From positions 16,833-80,832 of the IMG/VR virus record IMGVR_UViG_3300017991_000092: a DNA stretch of 64,000 nt. One strand, written 5' to 3'. This DNA is from a virus. The position numbers and the translations under genes are program-made. Of the stretch, positions 23,958 to 34,203 are shown in pieces; position 1 is the stretch's first letter, and each line of letters opens with the position of its first letter. Under the pieces are notes generated by a model that saw only the letters and a list, made by a program, of their open reading frames with translations, searched no databases and was not told the origin of the DNA.

Positions 23958-26669
23958 ATGCCATCTTTGTTAAACTATAACCAGTTCTGTGAAGAACTAA
24001 AAGAAGTTACAACAACAAAGATTATTGACAAGAAGAAGTTCCATGCTGAAGGTCTGTTCTCTGAACAGATCTTTGGTCCTGTTAAGAACTATACTTGTCA
24101 ATGTGGGACATATTATGGAATCTCTGGAGCAGGTGGTACGTGTAAAGATTGTGGGGTCGACGTTGTAAATAGTAATGAACGACGTCGAAGATTTGCTAAA
24201 ATTGTATTACCAATACCAGTGGTCAATCCAGTCTTTTATGATCTGTTGATTGACCTTGGTGGTAATATGATTAAAGATGCGATCACCCAATTGCTTAGAG
24301 ATGAAAAAAGTGTCCTATATTGGCATGAGGATGAAGAAGAATTTAGGATCACAGATGAGGAAAATATAGAAGCTGGTACCGAGATTTTTAGAGGTACCGC
24401 TGCTGTCAAAGAAATGATCCAAGTTCTTGCAGATAAACTTGCGGAAGAAGACGCTGAGGGATGGGATATAGTTCTCGATAATATCGATCAATTGGTTATA
24501 GAATATGTCATTGTATTACCTCCGGACCTAAGACCTGCATCTAGAGGTGTTACACAAAATGACCAAGTGGTTGATAAAATCAATAGATTCTATACTCAGA
24601 TCCTAACAAAGAAAGAAGCTATGAGGGATACAATTTTGGATGTCAGACGAGATCCAACTTTGTATTACAGCTATGCAAAACAACTCCAGAAGGATGTCAA
24701 TGAGTTATACACGCATATTCTTGATAAGTTGTCAAAAAAGGAAGGGTTGATTCGCGGAAATATTCTTGGGAAGAGAATAGATTTCTCGGGTCGAGCTGTC
24801 ATTGTGCCATCACCGACACTCAATTTTGATGAGTGCTCACTTCCGTATGCTATGTTTCTAGAATTATTCAAACTGAGAATTGCTAAAAAGTTAATTCAGT
24901 TGGAAAAATTCAAACTTCTGAATGACGCCATTGACTTTGTAGATGAATGTATAGAGCTGAAAATTCCGGTTCTATTTAAGATCTGTGAAGAGATGGCGGA
25001 AGGTGAAGTATGTTTGTTAAATAGACAACCCTCGCTCCACAAATTAAGCATGTTGGGATACTACATTAAAGTATCTTTGGATAATGTAATTAAGATACAC
25101 CCATTGTCATGTCCACCATTCAATGCTGACTTTGATGGTGACCAGATGGCGGTATACATCCCAATCACACCGGAGTCAAAACAAGAAGTAATTGATAAAC
25201 TCCTGGTTACTAGAAATTTAAGTAACCCATCAAATGGAAGTTTGTCAACTGTTCCAAGCCAAGATATGGTTCTTGGAGTTTACTCATTAACAACTGGATA
25301 CTTCAAAGAATTTAGTGCCTTGATAGATTGTAAAGGAGAGCAAATAACTGAAGGTATGAAACTTTTCAACGATTGCTTACCTGAAGATTATCCTCTTGTA
25401 AATGAGTCTGTTGGTGGAAAACGTTTGGTAGAAATACTGAACGATATAAACACAAGATACGAACCTGAAGAAGTAATACGAGTCCTTGATAACATTAAAT
25501 TTCTTGGGTTTAAGTACTCAACATTATTTGGTGCAACTCTTTCTCTGAACCATTGTTATATGGAAGAGGCGGTGAACATCAGGGAAGGGTTATATGAGAG
25601 TGACTCGATTGTTGAACAGGTGAGTAAAGTATCAGGCGATGAAACAACTCAATTACTGAAAGACAACTTCCATTATTCTTATATGATTGAGTCTGGAGCA
25701 AGAGGTAGTTGGGATCAGGTTCGACAAATAGTCTTAACCAGAGGGTTTATCTCAAACTTTAATGGCGAGATTATTACAGAACCTATCAAGAATAGTTTCA
25801 TCAGAGGATTAACCCAAAAAGAGTTCTTCAACTCTACGTATGGTAGTAGAAAAGGTCTCCTTGACGTTGCGTTGAACACTGGAACTTCAGGTTACCTTTC
25901 TAGAAAATTAATCTTCGCTTGCGCAAATCTCCAGATAGATCAAAGTTTGGATGATTGCGGAACCCAAGACTTTCTTGATGTGTATGTTGATACACCAAAG
26001 AAAGCAAAAATGTTGGTTGGTAAATGGATGAAGACTGATGGTGGACTCATGTTAATTACCGAAGACAATTGTATGACTTTGGTCAGCGAGTTGATCCAAG
26101 TTAGGAGTCCAATCTTATGTCAATCGGAAAGATTATGTTGTAAATGTTACGGTGAGTTGTATAAGACTCTTGATACAAGATTTGTAGGAGTTATAGCAGC
26201 GCAATCCCTTGGAGAATGTAATACTCAGTTAGTATTGAGAACATTCCATACGAGTGGTGTAGCACAGCTAAATAAGGACAACGATGCAGAAGATATGAAG
26301 CAACAAGATATTGTTAGTGATCTATCAACTGTATCCAGACTCCTACACCAGTTCAATAAGAGTACAAAATATGATGAGTTGACTCATAATCTTTTCACAA
26401 ATTACAACCATCGACGTACAATACATCATACACATTTTGAGTGTGTTGTGTCACAGCTTATGTGGAGTGGAGTTCAAAAGTGGAGATTGGTAAAAGATCG
26501 AGACAAAGCAAAGCTTGAATTCCACAGTGTCCAGACAGTTCCATCTTATGAATCGTGGTTGATGGGACTGGCGTTTTCAAATCCAAAGAAACACATCATT
26601 AAAGGTATCTTACATTCTGGTTTGTATAAGGGTGTAATGGACAAGATCTTATGTGGTGAAAGCGTATAA
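23958..26669 (+). CDS. DNA-dependent RNA polymerase beta'-like subunit
   Basis: 903 residues covering most of beta' in one chain. In order: N-terminal GLFSEQIFGP and a four-Cys zinc site; GKRIDFSGRAVIVPSP; LLNRQPSLHK; the catalytic NADFDGD at residues 389-395; SGARGS and a bridge-helix/trigger-loop segment GSRKGLLDVALNTGTSGY; and a C-terminal Cys pair with AAQSLGECNTQL. It is shorter than cellular beta' (about 1200-1400 residues) through loss of insertions. Partner is the beta-like gene just downstream. It should transcribe a class of phage promoters. Confidence 0.95.
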   Translation: MPSLLNYNQFCEELKEVTTTKIIDKKKFHAEGLFSEQIFGPVKNYTCQCGTYYGISGAGGTCKDCGVDVVNSNERRRRFAKIVLPIPVVNPVFYDLLIDLGGNMIKDAITQLLRDEKSVLYWHEDEEEFRITDEENIEAGTEIFRGTAAVKEMIQVLADKLAEEDAEGWDIVLDNIDQLVIEYVIVLPPDLRPASRGVTQNDQVVDKINRFYTQILTKKEAMRDTILDVRRDPTLYYSYAKQLQKDVNELYTHILDKLSKKEGLIRGNILGKRIDFSGRAVIVPSPTLNFDECSLPYAMFLELFKLRIAKKLIQLEKFKLLNDAIDFVDECIELKIPVLFKICEEMAEGEVCLLNRQPSLHKLSMLGYYIKVSLDNVIKIHPLSCPPFNADFDGDQMAVYIPITPESKQEVIDKLLVTRNLSNPSNGSLSTVPSQDMVLGVYSLTTGYFKEFSALIDCKGEQITEGMKLFNDCLPEDYPLVNESVGGKRLVEILNDINTRYEPEEVIRVLDNIKFLGFKYSTLFGATLSLNHCYMEEAVNIREGLYESDSIVEQVSKVSGDETTQLLKDNFHYSYMIESGARGSWDQVRQIVLTRGFISNFNGEIITEPIKNSFIRGLTQKEFFNSTYGSRKGLLDVALNTGTSGYLSRKLIFACANLQIDQSLDDCGTQDFLDVYVDTPKKAKMLVGKWMKTDGGLMLITEDNCMTLVSELIQVRSPILCQSERLCCKCYGELYKTLDTRFVGVIAAQSLGECNTQLVLRTFHTSGVAQLNKDNDAEDMKQQDIVSDLSTVSRLLHQFNKSTKYDELTHNLFTNYNHRRTIHHTHFECVVSQLMWSGVQKWRLVKDRDKAKLEFHSVQTVPSYESWLMGLAFSNPKKHIIKGILHSGLYKGVMDKILCGESV

Positions 26670-26685
26670 CGAAGGAGGTTGGATC

Positions 26686-29600
26686 TTGAACATCATTAAT
26701 CCGCACTACAAATTGCGTGAACAGAACATTTTCTCCATAAGAGACCAAGAATATGCAGCGCTCCTAGAGACAGTAAGACAAATTCTAATCCCGGCTGAAG
26801 AGCTGGGATTTGAACTTACTGACTGTAGGATAAAAGATTCGAGGTTCTCAACTGGAGAGATTTCTAGAACTTTAAAACAGAACCTAGTCATTCGATTACA
26901 AAAGGGAGCGTCAAAGATTGACCTCTCAATGCAAATTCCAAAGCTCGTTGATGGGAATTATATCATCATAAACGGGAGGAAGAAAATTCCCCAATTTCAA
27001 TTGTTTGATATTCCAGTTGTTACAAGGGGAAAGAGTATCAAAATCAGGACTAATGTAGCGACAATTATGATCATTGAGCAGAAGGAAGCTCCCTTTACAT
27101 ACATCAGTATTCTTGGGAGAAAAGTCCCGTTGTTTCTGGTTATCTTTGGTTACTATGGAATTGAGCCTGTTGCGCAGAGGTTTAATCTTCCAACACTTCA
27201 AGTAAGCGATACCAACCTGGACACAATGTATGACCGACTGCTTTATGACATGAAAATGTTCTATGATAGTTCTCGGGGTACTACACAAGATGATATCATC
27301 AAAGAAATTGGTAGATATTACTCAAAGTACAATGCTAGAGTTAAGGGTGAAGATTTGATGTATGCTCTTGACTTAATCCTTGATACAGATGTAATGTCTG
27401 CTTGCTTCTTTAGGACCGGGTCCATTCTAGAAGAGATTCTAGATGTAATGCAAAACGGTCCATTGGATGATACGTTAATTACAAACAAGAGGATTCGATG
27501 TTTTGAGTATGTCATCCTCGCAAAGGTCTCTAAAGCTGTATTTGATCTCTGTATGTCAAATCGTACAGCTAGACAACCGAAATTCAATGTAAACTCAACT
27601 GCGATTTTATCTGAGTGTAATGTATCGGATATAGTCCAGTTTGACTTTTCTATTAATCCAATCGACGAGCTGACCAAACTAAGTAGAACTAGTCTTGTAG
27701 GTCCTGGTGGTTTTAACAGACAAAATGTACCAGAGCATCTAAGAGATATTATGCCTACAATGTTTGGACGGTTATGTCCAGTTGACACACCTGACCGAGA
27801 TAATTGTGGAGTTCTCCAGAACTTAGTTCCAAATGCAATTTTAGATGACAATTTAAAGTTTTCTGAAGAGTATTTGGAGAAACAACCAATCTCAATAGCG
27901 GTGTCAATGGTTCCATTTCTTGAGCACGATGACCAAACTCGACTCCAGATGTCAGCTTCACAGATGCGTCAAAGTATTATGTTAAAGAACTTCGACCAAC
28001 CAATGATCCAGTCTGGTTGTGAAGGGTTGTATACAGACAAGACACAATTTGTAAAGGTAGCAAAGAAAAATGGAGAAGTCGTACATCTCGATCACAACTA
28101 TCTCATCTTGCTTTATGATGACAAGACCGTAGATATATTCGATATCTCATATCGAAAGATTTACATCTCAAACCTTGATGTATACAAAGTTTATGTACAA
28201 CAAGGGGATAAAGTCAAAGCAGGAGATATTCTGGCTGAGAGTTATTTTACAGATAATGGAAAGATTAACATTGGTAAAAACCTGTTAACTGCTGTTGCGG
28301 AATACTATGGGTATAACTATGAGGATGGAATTGTCCTATCTGATAGAGTTGTAAAAGAGGGAATGTTCACATCTGTACATTTCATAGATTTATCCTTTAC
28401 CCTTCCGCCAAATAAAGTTCTCCTAAGTCTTTCACAAGATGAGTATAAACCCCTTCCAGGTGTAAGGGAAAGGGTTTCTAAAGGAGAACCATATATGATT
28501 ACCAAGGAAATGCCTTCTATACAGATGGATTACAAAAGCATTTTTAAGAAGGAACGTCCGGTATTAGCTAAATCGGATATGATTATCACCGAGGTAAACA
28601 TGTTTGCAAACTCATGGAATAAAGAAATACCACAGTTTGATAAATGGATGGAAAAGAAGTTAACGCAACAGCAAAAGCAAGAAGAGAAAATTGCTAACAT
28701 CGTTGGGGAATATCTTTCCAAAGAAGATACAACTAGATTCGTAAGGGATCATGATCTTGCGAAATATGGAAATATTGGAAAGTATAAATTCAAAGGTGAA
28801 TACATTAACGGTGTCCGAGTAGAGATGTTTGGAATCTTCTTCCGACCAATCCAAATCGGTGACAAAATTGGAAATCGTCATGGGAATAAGGGAGTTGTAT
28901 CTACTATTGTACCACAAGAGAAAATGCCACAACTACCTGATGGGCGACACGTAGATATTTGTATTAATCCGCTTGGTATTATAAGCCGGATGAATATTGG
29001 GCAAGTTTATGAACTCCATTTAGGCATGGCTCTATATGACTTGAGGGAAACTCTGAAAGCAATTCTTGATGGACGGGAAAAGAATTCAGCAGAATTAGAT
29101 GACGCAAAACGTCAAGAACTTGCAAAAAGATTTCTCCTTGGATTTATTGAGTTGGTTGATAAAACTGACGAACATTGGTATTATGACCAATATGTAGAAC
29201 ATCTTCCAGAAACTATCGACGAGAAGTTTATTGATAACATTGTTCTCCTACAACCTCCATTTGAGTCGATGAATATGTCTGAGATGAAGGAAGCATTGGA
29301 GTACACAGGCACAAAGTTTGAGTACCCACTATTTGAACCGATGGCTGGACAGAACATTCAGAATGAGATTGCTGTGGGTTATTTGTACTTCTTTAAGATG
29401 GTACACATTGCTGAGACTCGTCTTGCTGCAAGAGGAATTGGATCCTACACAAGGAAGACACTTCAACCTTTAGCAGGAAGAAAGAATCGAGGCGGTCAGA
29501 GAATGGGTGAAATGGAAACAGGGTGTCTCATTGGACATGACGCTCCAGTTAACTTAGCAGAATGTCTGACAACCAAGTCAGATTGTACTGATAAGAAGAA

Positions 29601-29718
29601 CCAATATATCCGAGATGAAATTGACACGGGTATGAAACTGGAAGAGGAAGGTGACAATGTAGCAGAATCTGTCAAACTTCTGAAAGCGTATCTTACGACA
29701 ATAGGAGTAAGGATGTGA
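26686..29718 (+). CDS. DNA-dependent RNA polymerase beta-like subunit
   Basis: About 1010 residues. Recognisable beta features: [16 protein letters not shown] (rifampicin-region counterpart), [38 protein letters not shown], and the C-terminal [11 protein letters not shown]. The start is TTG 26686 because AGGAGG lies 9 bases upstream; a GTG at 26653 would overlap the beta' gene. No alpha or omega homologue is visible in the window. With the beta'-like gene it forms a two-barrel polymerase core. Confidence 0.95.
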   Translation: MNIINPHYKLREQNIFSIRDQEYAALLETVRQILIPAEELGFELTDCRIKDSRFSTGEISRTLKQNLVIRLQKGASKIDLSMQIPKLVDGNYIIINGRKKIPQFQLFDIPVVTRGKSIKIRTNVATIMIIEQKEAPFTYISILGRKVPLFLVIFGYYGIEPVAQRFNLPTLQVSDTNLDTMYDRLLYDMKMFYDSSRGTTQDDIIKEIGRYYSKYNARVKGEDLMYALDLILDTDVMSACFFRTGSILEEILDVMQNGPLDDTLITNKRIRCFEYVILAKVSKAVFDLCMSNRTARQPKFNVNSTAILSECNVSDIVQFDFSINPIDELTKLSRTSLVGPGGFNRQNVPEHLRDIMPTMFGRLCPVDTPDRDNCGVLQNLVPNAILDDNLKFSEEYLEKQPISIAVSMVPFLEHDDQTRLQMSASQMRQSIMLKNFDQPMIQSGCEGLYTDKTQFVKVAKKNGEVVHLDHNYLILLYDDKTVDIFDISYRKIYISNLDVYKVYVQQGDKVKAGDILAESYFTDNGKINIGKNLLTAVAEYYGYNYEDGIVLSDRVVKEGMFTSVHFIDLSFTLPPNKVLLSLSQDEYKPLPGVRERVSKGEPYMITKEMPSIQMDYKSIFKKERPVLAKSDMIITEVNMFANSWNKEIPQFDKWMEKKLTQQQKQEEKIANIVGEYLSKEDTTRFVRDHDLAKYGNIGKYKFKGEYINGVRVEMFGIFFRPIQIGDKIGNRHGNKGVVSTIVPQEKMPQLPDGRHVDICINPLGIISRMNIGQVYELHLGMALYDLRETLKAILDGREKNSAELDDAKRQELAKRFLLGFIELVDKTDEHWYYDQYVEHLPETIDEKFIDNIVLLQPPFESMNMSEMKEALEYTGTKFEYPLFEPMAGQNIQNEIAVGYLYFFKMVHIAETRLAARGIGSYTRKTLQPLAGRKNRGGQRMGEMETGCLIGHDAPVNLAECLTTKSDCTDKKNQYIRDEIDTGMKLEEEGDNVAESVKLLKAYLTTIGVRM

Positions 29719-30176
29719 ACAATTTGAGAAATTGTCCGGACTGTGGAGTAAAACCTGGCCAGATTCATAAAGACAATTGTGACGTCGAAAGATGCTCTGT
29801 CTGTGGGGGTCAAACTCTTACTTGTGGTGGATGTGGTGGCCATGATATGGAGTTTGCAAAATGGACAGGGATCTGGCCAGGCGCAGCTGAAAGTGAATTT
29901 TTAGGAATTAATCTAAACGAATTTTACGAAAGAGGATATCATAAAATCTTCTTTGTGAAAGCTGAAGTTCAATATTATGAGGGGAAGGGTTTTCGAGAAC
30001 AGCATTTCGATTACCCTCTAAATATTGAACAACGACTGAAGGGAGGTTGTGAAACTAATGAGAAGAGCCATCTATGCAGGGAGCTTCGATCCAGCAACGA
30101 TGGGTCACATATGGATGATCAAGGAGGGTGCTCGGTTGTTCGACGAACTGATAGTAGTGATCGGGGACAATCCTGA
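29715..30176 (+). CDS. Zinc-ribbon protein
   Basis: 153 residues, GTG start overlapping the beta stop (ATGTGA). The N-terminus has three CxxC-like pairs (CPDC, CSVC, CGGC), so one or two zinc ribbons. The middle resembles small phage or plasmid zinc proteins. The last 40 codons overlap the CoaD-like gene and are low-complexity, so this tail may be a by-product of the overlap. Position suggests a possible transcription role. Confidence 0.6.
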   Translation: MNNLRNCPDCGVKPGQIHKDNCDVERCSVCGGQTLTCGGCGGHDMEFAKWTGIWPGAAESEFLGINLNEFYERGYHKIFFVKAEVQYYEGKGFREQHFDYPLNIEQRLKGGCETNEKSHLCRELRSSNDGSHMDDQGGCSVVRRTDSSDRGQS

Positions 30177-30546
30177 GAAAACGTATATGTTCTCAGAAGA
30201 AGAGAGGCTCCATATCTTACAAGTGTGCACTGAAAGTATACCAAACGTATCTATTAAGTTCTTAAGGAAGAAGTATCTAGCAGATTTTGCGAAGTACGAA
30301 GCAGCATATTATCTATTGCGGGGTATAAGATCCTCAAGTGATTATGCTTATGAGAAAATCATGAGATATATCAATGAGGATCTGCACCCAGCATTAGTGA
30401 CTGTATTTCTCATCCCTCCAAAAGAATATGTTGAAGTAAGCTCCAGTCTGATTAAGGGATTGGTTGGTCCTGAGGGATGGGAGAGTGTTACAGCTAGGTA
30501 TCTTCCTGCAGTTGCACATACGATGTTAAAGGAGAAGGTGAAATGA
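30058..30546 (+). CDS. coaD: CoaD-like pantetheine-phosphate adenylyltransferase
   Basis: 162 residues. Nucleotidyltransferase signature [10 protein letters not shown] (TxGH at residues 14-17), then [14 protein letters not shown], and SSSLIKGL, the counterpart of ISSTxVR. Size and motif order match CoaD, which transfers AMP to phosphopantetheine in CoA synthesis. A related nucleotidyltransferase acting on another substrate is possible. ATG 30058 follows AAGGGAGG; 119 bases overlap the upstream gene. Confidence 0.75.
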   Translation: MRRAIYAGSFDPATMGHIWMIKEGARLFDELIVVIGDNPEKTYMFSEEERLHILQVCTESIPNVSIKFLRKKYLADFAKYEAAYYLLRGIRSSSDYAYEKIMRYINEDLHPALVTVFLIPPKEYVEVSSSLIKGLVGPEGWESVTARYLPAVAHTMLKEKVK

Positions 30547-30923
30547 TTGAAATGTTTCAGCATACAACAGAACAGCTTGAACGTGATTATGACTCTGTTA
30601 AGACAGCAATAGTTCTTGCGTTGGTTAACGAGGGTTATATGACACAAGATGAGGCCGACGAATGGTGCACAACACATACAATCATTCTTCGAAAGAAAAG
30701 CATCTTTCGTACCTTTACAAATAGGTTTAAGAAAAAGAAGGGTGTAGAAAAAGGACAATATATGCTAGTTGTAAAACTAGTAGAACCAAAGGAGGAAAAG
30801 GATGCAGAAAGACATAACGGAGGGAACGATGAAGCTTCCGGACATACAAACCTCAAAACCAAAGATTCAAAGACCTCTTCGTCAAGTGGGAGTGGAGAGT
30901 GTTGTGGTACCATTTTCCCTTGA
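30543..30923 (+). CDS. Hypothetical protein overlapping folE2
   Basis: 126 residues, not recognised. A charged middle with KKKK is followed by a Ser/Gly-rich tail that lies within the FolE2 gene in another frame. ATGA-type overlap with the CoaD-like gene and AAGGAG upstream. Confidence 0.5.
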   Translation: MIEMFQHTTEQLERDYDSVKTAIVLALVNEGYMTQDEADEWCTTHTIILRKKSIFRTFTNRFKKKKGVEKGQYMLVVKLVEPKEEKDAERHNGGNDEASGHTNLKTKDSKTSSSSGSGECCGTIFP

Positions 30924-31695
30924 ACTGAAATCTGGGGGATTTAGATCGATGGCGGCGAATGTTTCTATGAGAACAAACCTTGACTCTGACGTCAAAGGAA
31001 TCTCAATGTCGAGGTTGATTCGGACTCTTCGTAAATATTTAGATCTGCCCTTGAAGAAAAAATTGATAAGACAGATCTTATCAGACTTAAATAGGAATGT
31101 GGGTACAACGAAAAGTTATATGAGATTTGATTTTGAACTTCCACTTCCTAGAAAGTCGGCGAAGTCAGATTACCAATTCCCAATCTTTCATAAGTGTATG
31201 TTTGAAGGTCATTTAGTTCCGGACGTGGATAGCTTTGATGGAGATAAGTTCCGATTCTTTCAAGGTGTAACAGTCCAATATGCGAGTTACTGTCCATGTT
31301 CTGCTGAGTTATGTGCAGATTTAAACTCAAGGGGAAGAGTAGGTTTTCCACATGCTCAGAGGTCCTTCGCTCATATCGTTACTGAGAAAGAGATGAATGG
31401 TGATCACTACGTTTGGTTGGAGGATATAATTGATTGCGTAACTAAAGCGATCCCGACGATTCCATACCCAATAATCAAACGTGAAGATGAACAAGAAATA
31501 GCAAGGATCGCAGGTGCAAATCCGATCTTCGTGGAAGATGCTATCCGAGCAATAAGTGAGCAATTAGACGCTCTGCCGGGTGTTCGCGACTGGATAGTTA
31601 AGTGTATTCATGAGGAAAGTATTCACACCAGCGAAGCAATTGCGGTTAATTGGAAAGGTATAGACGGTGGGTTTAATTACCGATCCTTTCTTTAG
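30802..31695 (+). CDS. folE2: GTP cyclohydrolase FolE2 (type IB)
   Basis: Zinc- or manganese-dependent GTP cyclohydrolase that makes 7,8-dihydroneopterin triphosphate. Family features: N-terminal LPDIQ, VSMRTNLDSDVKGISMSRL, YCPCS with the metal-binding Cys, and FPHAQRSF. Near-complete length at 297 residues. Start ATG 30802 has AAAGGAGG; ATG 30829 is an alternative. It supplies the substrate for the QueD-like enzyme at 7023. Confidence 0.9.
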   Translation: MQKDITEGTMKLPDIQTSKPKIQRPLRQVGVESVVVPFSLELKSGGFRSMAANVSMRTNLDSDVKGISMSRLIRTLRKYLDLPLKKKLIRQILSDLNRNVGTTKSYMRFDFELPLPRKSAKSDYQFPIFHKCMFEGHLVPDVDSFDGDKFRFFQGVTVQYASYCPCSAELCADLNSRGRVGFPHAQRSFAHIVTEKEMNGDHYVWLEDIIDCVTKAIPTIPYPIIKREDEQEIARIAGANPIFVEDAIRAISEQLDALPGVRDWIVKCIHEESIHTSEAIAVNWKGIDGGFNYRSFL

Positions 31696-31703
31696 GAGAT
31701 GAA

Positions 31704-32366
31704 ATGATGATAGGGGAATATAGTTTAGGGTCTTTAATAGATCCGAGTAAAATCAAAGAAAAAGAACTGATTCTGATTTTGAAAGAACTTGAGAATCGGA
31801 ATTGTTGGATTTGTACAGACCCGGTTACCTCTTTGAAGAACCCTAAATGTGGAGATGATTGTTGGTTCACGTCAAAGAGTAATTGTTATCCAGACAAACC
31901 ATTTACGAAAGGAAATAGAATTGGTTGTCGAAGTAAATTTGCTGAACTCCTTGGAATTGATAAACTCGTCCAGGAAGTGGGAAGATCACAATTAGTATAT
32001 CTTTTCAAGCATCTGGAGCTTGGATGGAGAATGCCTCAAAAACCGCAAATTGATATATTCGGCAACGAATGTGATCCAGATAAACCTTGGATACTCCATC
32101 ATTATATACATCGATTTGATGATCTACATCAAGTGAGATGTACCTGGAGAGAACATAAAACGTTAGATGCAATGTGCAGACGAGGCGACTTAACTCTGAT
32201 AAACATATTGCTCAAGACGAGAGAACGTAGTCCGGATTTAGAACCAGGAGTAATCCTATCAAAATCACAACGAGAAGAGTATTACAGGTGTTGGAAACAA
32301 AATGGCAACGGCGTCTGGGGTTTGAAGGAAAACAAAGTTGATGTATTCCAGAATCTCTGGAAATAA
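31704..32366 (+). CDS. Cys/His-rich protein, possible HNH-like nuclease
   Basis: 220 residues. Cys residues in NCWICTDP and KCGDDCWF suggest a zinc site. A later stretch HHYIHRFDDLHQVRC followed by EH is loosely like an HNH nuclease core, but spacing is not decisive. Otherwise not recognised. GGAGATG precedes ATG. Confidence 0.5.
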   Translation: MMIGEYSLGSLIDPSKIKEKELILILKELENRNCWICTDPVTSLKNPKCGDDCWFTSKSNCYPDKPFTKGNRIGCRSKFAELLGIDKLVQEVGRSQLVYLFKHLELGWRMPQKPQIDIFGNECDPDKPWILHHYIHRFDDLHQVRCTWREHKTLDAMCRRGDLTLINILLKTRERSPDLEPGVILSKSQREEYYRCWKQNGNGVWGLKENKVDVFQNLWK

Positions 32367-32378
32367 GAAGAGGGTGAA

Positions 32379-32633
32379 ATGATAAAACTATGGGGAGTTA
32401 TACTTATAGTCAATGCATTCTCTCTTGGTCTGTTTGCGTCAGTAAATAACTGGGGTAGATGGAGCGGAATCTGCGCTGGTCTCCTTGTAGGTGTGGGTGT
32501 AAATATAATCCTCATGGATATTGGAGTATGGAAGTCACTTGAGAGAAAAATTTTCAAATGGTTGGACAAGATCCAATTTGAAAAGAGAATGAAGTTTTAC
32601 TGGTTGGTCGCAAAAGAATTTTTCAAACCATAG
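32379..32633 (+). CDS. Small membrane protein
   Basis: 84 residues with two hydrophobic stretches (about 5-22 and 30-48) and an amphipathic basic C-terminus. First of three adjacent small membrane proteins; function unknown. Confidence 0.55.
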   Translation: MIKLWGVILIVNAFSLGLFASVNNWGRWSGICAGLLVGVGVNIILMDIGVWKSLERKIFKWLDKIQFEKRMKFYWLVAKEFFKP

Positions 32634-32642
32634 GAGGTGGAA

Positions 32643-32927
32643 ATGGACATTGTAGATAAACTGTCAAAGGGAACCATCAAAACGTGGGAATGGTCTTGGA
32701 GAACTGTAGGTAACATATGGAATGGGTGGCCGCAACACAAAAAAGTTGGTGCTATAATCATCGTAACGGGCATAGTACTTGGGGTTCTGGTCTCAATACT
32801 TTTGGTCAATCGAGTGATTGGATCTTTCCTTGCAGGTATTGTAGCTGGACTGGGCATCCAAATGTTTATGGGGGATCAGAAAAATGAACAAAAAGATGCG
32901 CTTGGGTCTGATATTGATGCTTGTTAG
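32643..32927 (+). CDS. Small membrane protein
   Basis: About 94 residues; ATG 32643 is 6 bases after GGAGG. A central stretch (about residues 36-76, VGAIIIVTGIVLGVLVSILL onward) could form two membrane helices. Charged ends. Function unknown. Confidence 0.55.
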   Translation: MDIVDKLSKGTIKTWEWSWRTVGNIWNGWPQHKKVGAIIIVTGIVLGVLVSILLVNRVIGSFLAGIVAGLGIQMFMGDQKNEQKDALGSDIDAC

Positions 32928-33039
32928 TATTCCAACTGGGACATATGGTATGTTGGAGATAGATCCAATTTATTTAGTTTCGGGACTTCTCTTTGGAGTT
33001 GGCGCCTATCTCTTATATAAGGGAGGTGGTAATCGGTGA
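32884..33039 (+). CDS. Small membrane protein overlapping its neighbour
   Basis: 51 residues. It starts inside the previous gene after GGGGGATC and ends in TGATG with the next. Two short hydrophobic stretches (LGLILMLVSI and YLVSGLLFGVGAYLLY). Third of the membrane trio; function unknown. Confidence 0.5.
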   Translation: MNKKMRLGLILMLVSIPTGTYGMLEIDPIYLVSGLLFGVGAYLLYKGGGNR

Positions 33040-33359
33040 TGTTGACTGGAAGACCAACATATAACACTTTCTTGGACAAAATCACCAAAGCTGATCTACT
33101 CATTGAGATTACAGATGGTGAAGCAAGAATTATTAAAAATCGTCGGGGTCACACTGAAAAATTCAACACAAATGACATTGTAGAGTTGATTATGCATGTG
33201 TTTAGTATTGACTTGGGAATTGACTTCTTTACGGATGCTTTTAAAGTTGATCTTGGAGAAACATTCACAGAGTTGATGGTCAGACATATGCCTGAAGGGA
33301 GTGGTCGAGATAAAAAATGTACTGCGATTAGAAAATTATGGAATCCCAATAGGGTCTGA
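33039..33359 (+). CDS. Hypothetical protein
   Basis: 106 residues, not recognised. Start ATG 33039 overlaps the previous stop; GTG 33036 is the alternative. AAGGGAGGTGG lies upstream. Confidence 0.55.
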   Translation: MLTGRPTYNTFLDKITKADLLIEITDGEARIIKNRRGHTEKFNTNDIVELIMHVFSIDLGIDFFTDAFKVDLGETFTELMVRHMPEGSGRDKKCTAIRKLWNPNRV

Positions 33360-33699
33360 TCAATGGGATGTTTGTCAACCTTATGGAAATAGGATGTTAA
33401 AATGGAATCCAGAACCGTACGAGTATAGATTTCAATACAAATGGGTTGAACCAAATTCACATCCTAATCTAAATATCCAGCAAGGTGATATCATTAAAAT
33501 ATCTAGACATTTGGATAAACCACGATACGCACAGGGACAATATGGTGTGATCATTGATAGATACGTACGAGAGAAATACAAAGGTACTACTTATCGAGAT
33601 CACTGTTTTGTAATCATGTTGATTTCAGGTCCTAACAAGGGACACGCATTCAGATTTCCTGCTAGCAAAGGTGGGAAAATTGAGAAGACTGTCTTCTAG
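33301..33699 (+). CDS. Hypothetical protein, beta-rich
   Basis: Up to 132 residues. The middle (IQQGDIIKISRHLDKPRYAQG, then YGVIID) looks like a small SH3/KOW-type barrel. The start is uncertain: GTG 33301 overlaps the previous gene by 59 bases and ATG 33394 is the next in-frame option. Function unknown. Confidence 0.5.
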   Translation: MVEIKNVLRLENYGIPIGSDQWDVCQPYGNRMLKWNPEPYEYRFQYKWVEPNSHPNLNIQQGDIIKISRHLDKPRYAQGQYGVIIDRYVREKYKGTTYRDHCFVIMLISGPNKGHAFRFPASKGGKIEKTVF

Positions 33700-33709
33700 G
33701 AGGAATTGA

Positions 33710-34201
33710 ATGGAAGTCAAAAAAATCTACTTGGGTTATCCTCAGTATTACTCTATGTTATTTGAGTTTCTGAGGAGAAAATATGAAAAGGAAGTTACAG
33801 CGTGGGGGGTTTATCCGAAACCAAAATTCGTCCACGGTATACCAAGAGGTGGAGTTGCTATCGCTCTTCATCTATCCCATGCTCTTGGTCTTGAGTATGT
33901 AGAAAAGTTTGCAGATATTCTATATACGCATAGAGATGGTGTTATTTATACTCTTACAGAAGAGGATAAGAAATACCTCCTTGTTGTGGATGATGTATCT
34001 GACACCGGTAAGACATTTCTTGAGTTCTTTGAATGTATGAACCACAAAAGATTTCTTACCTTTACTTTATACGTGAAACCCCACACGAAATACTTTCCAA
34101 CGATGTACTGTGAAGAAACAAGTGATTGGATTGTATTTCCTTGGGAAAAAGTTGATGAAAAACCTAATAGGGAAATGTATGAGCACTTAGGAGGAGAATG
34201 A
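33710..34201 (+). CDS. Type I phosphoribosyltransferase-like protein
   Basis: 163 residues. PRPP-binding motif LLVVDDVSDTGKT near residue 90 and an N-terminal GIPRGGV segment match xanthine/hypoxanthine phosphoribosyltransferases. These attach a free nucleobase to PRPP. In a phage with pterin and 7-deazaguanine genes, it may salvage a normal or modified base; the substrate cannot be read from sequence. AGGAGG upstream. Confidence 0.75.
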   Translation: MEVKKIYLGYPQYYSMLFEFLRRKYEKEVTAWGVYPKPKFVHGIPRGGVAIALHLSHALGLEYVEKFADILYTHRDGVIYTLTEEDKKYLLVVDDVSDTGKTFLEFFECMNHKRFLTFTLYVKPHTKYFPTMYCEETSDWIVFPWEKVDEKPNREMYEHLGGE

Positions 34202-34203
34202 AA

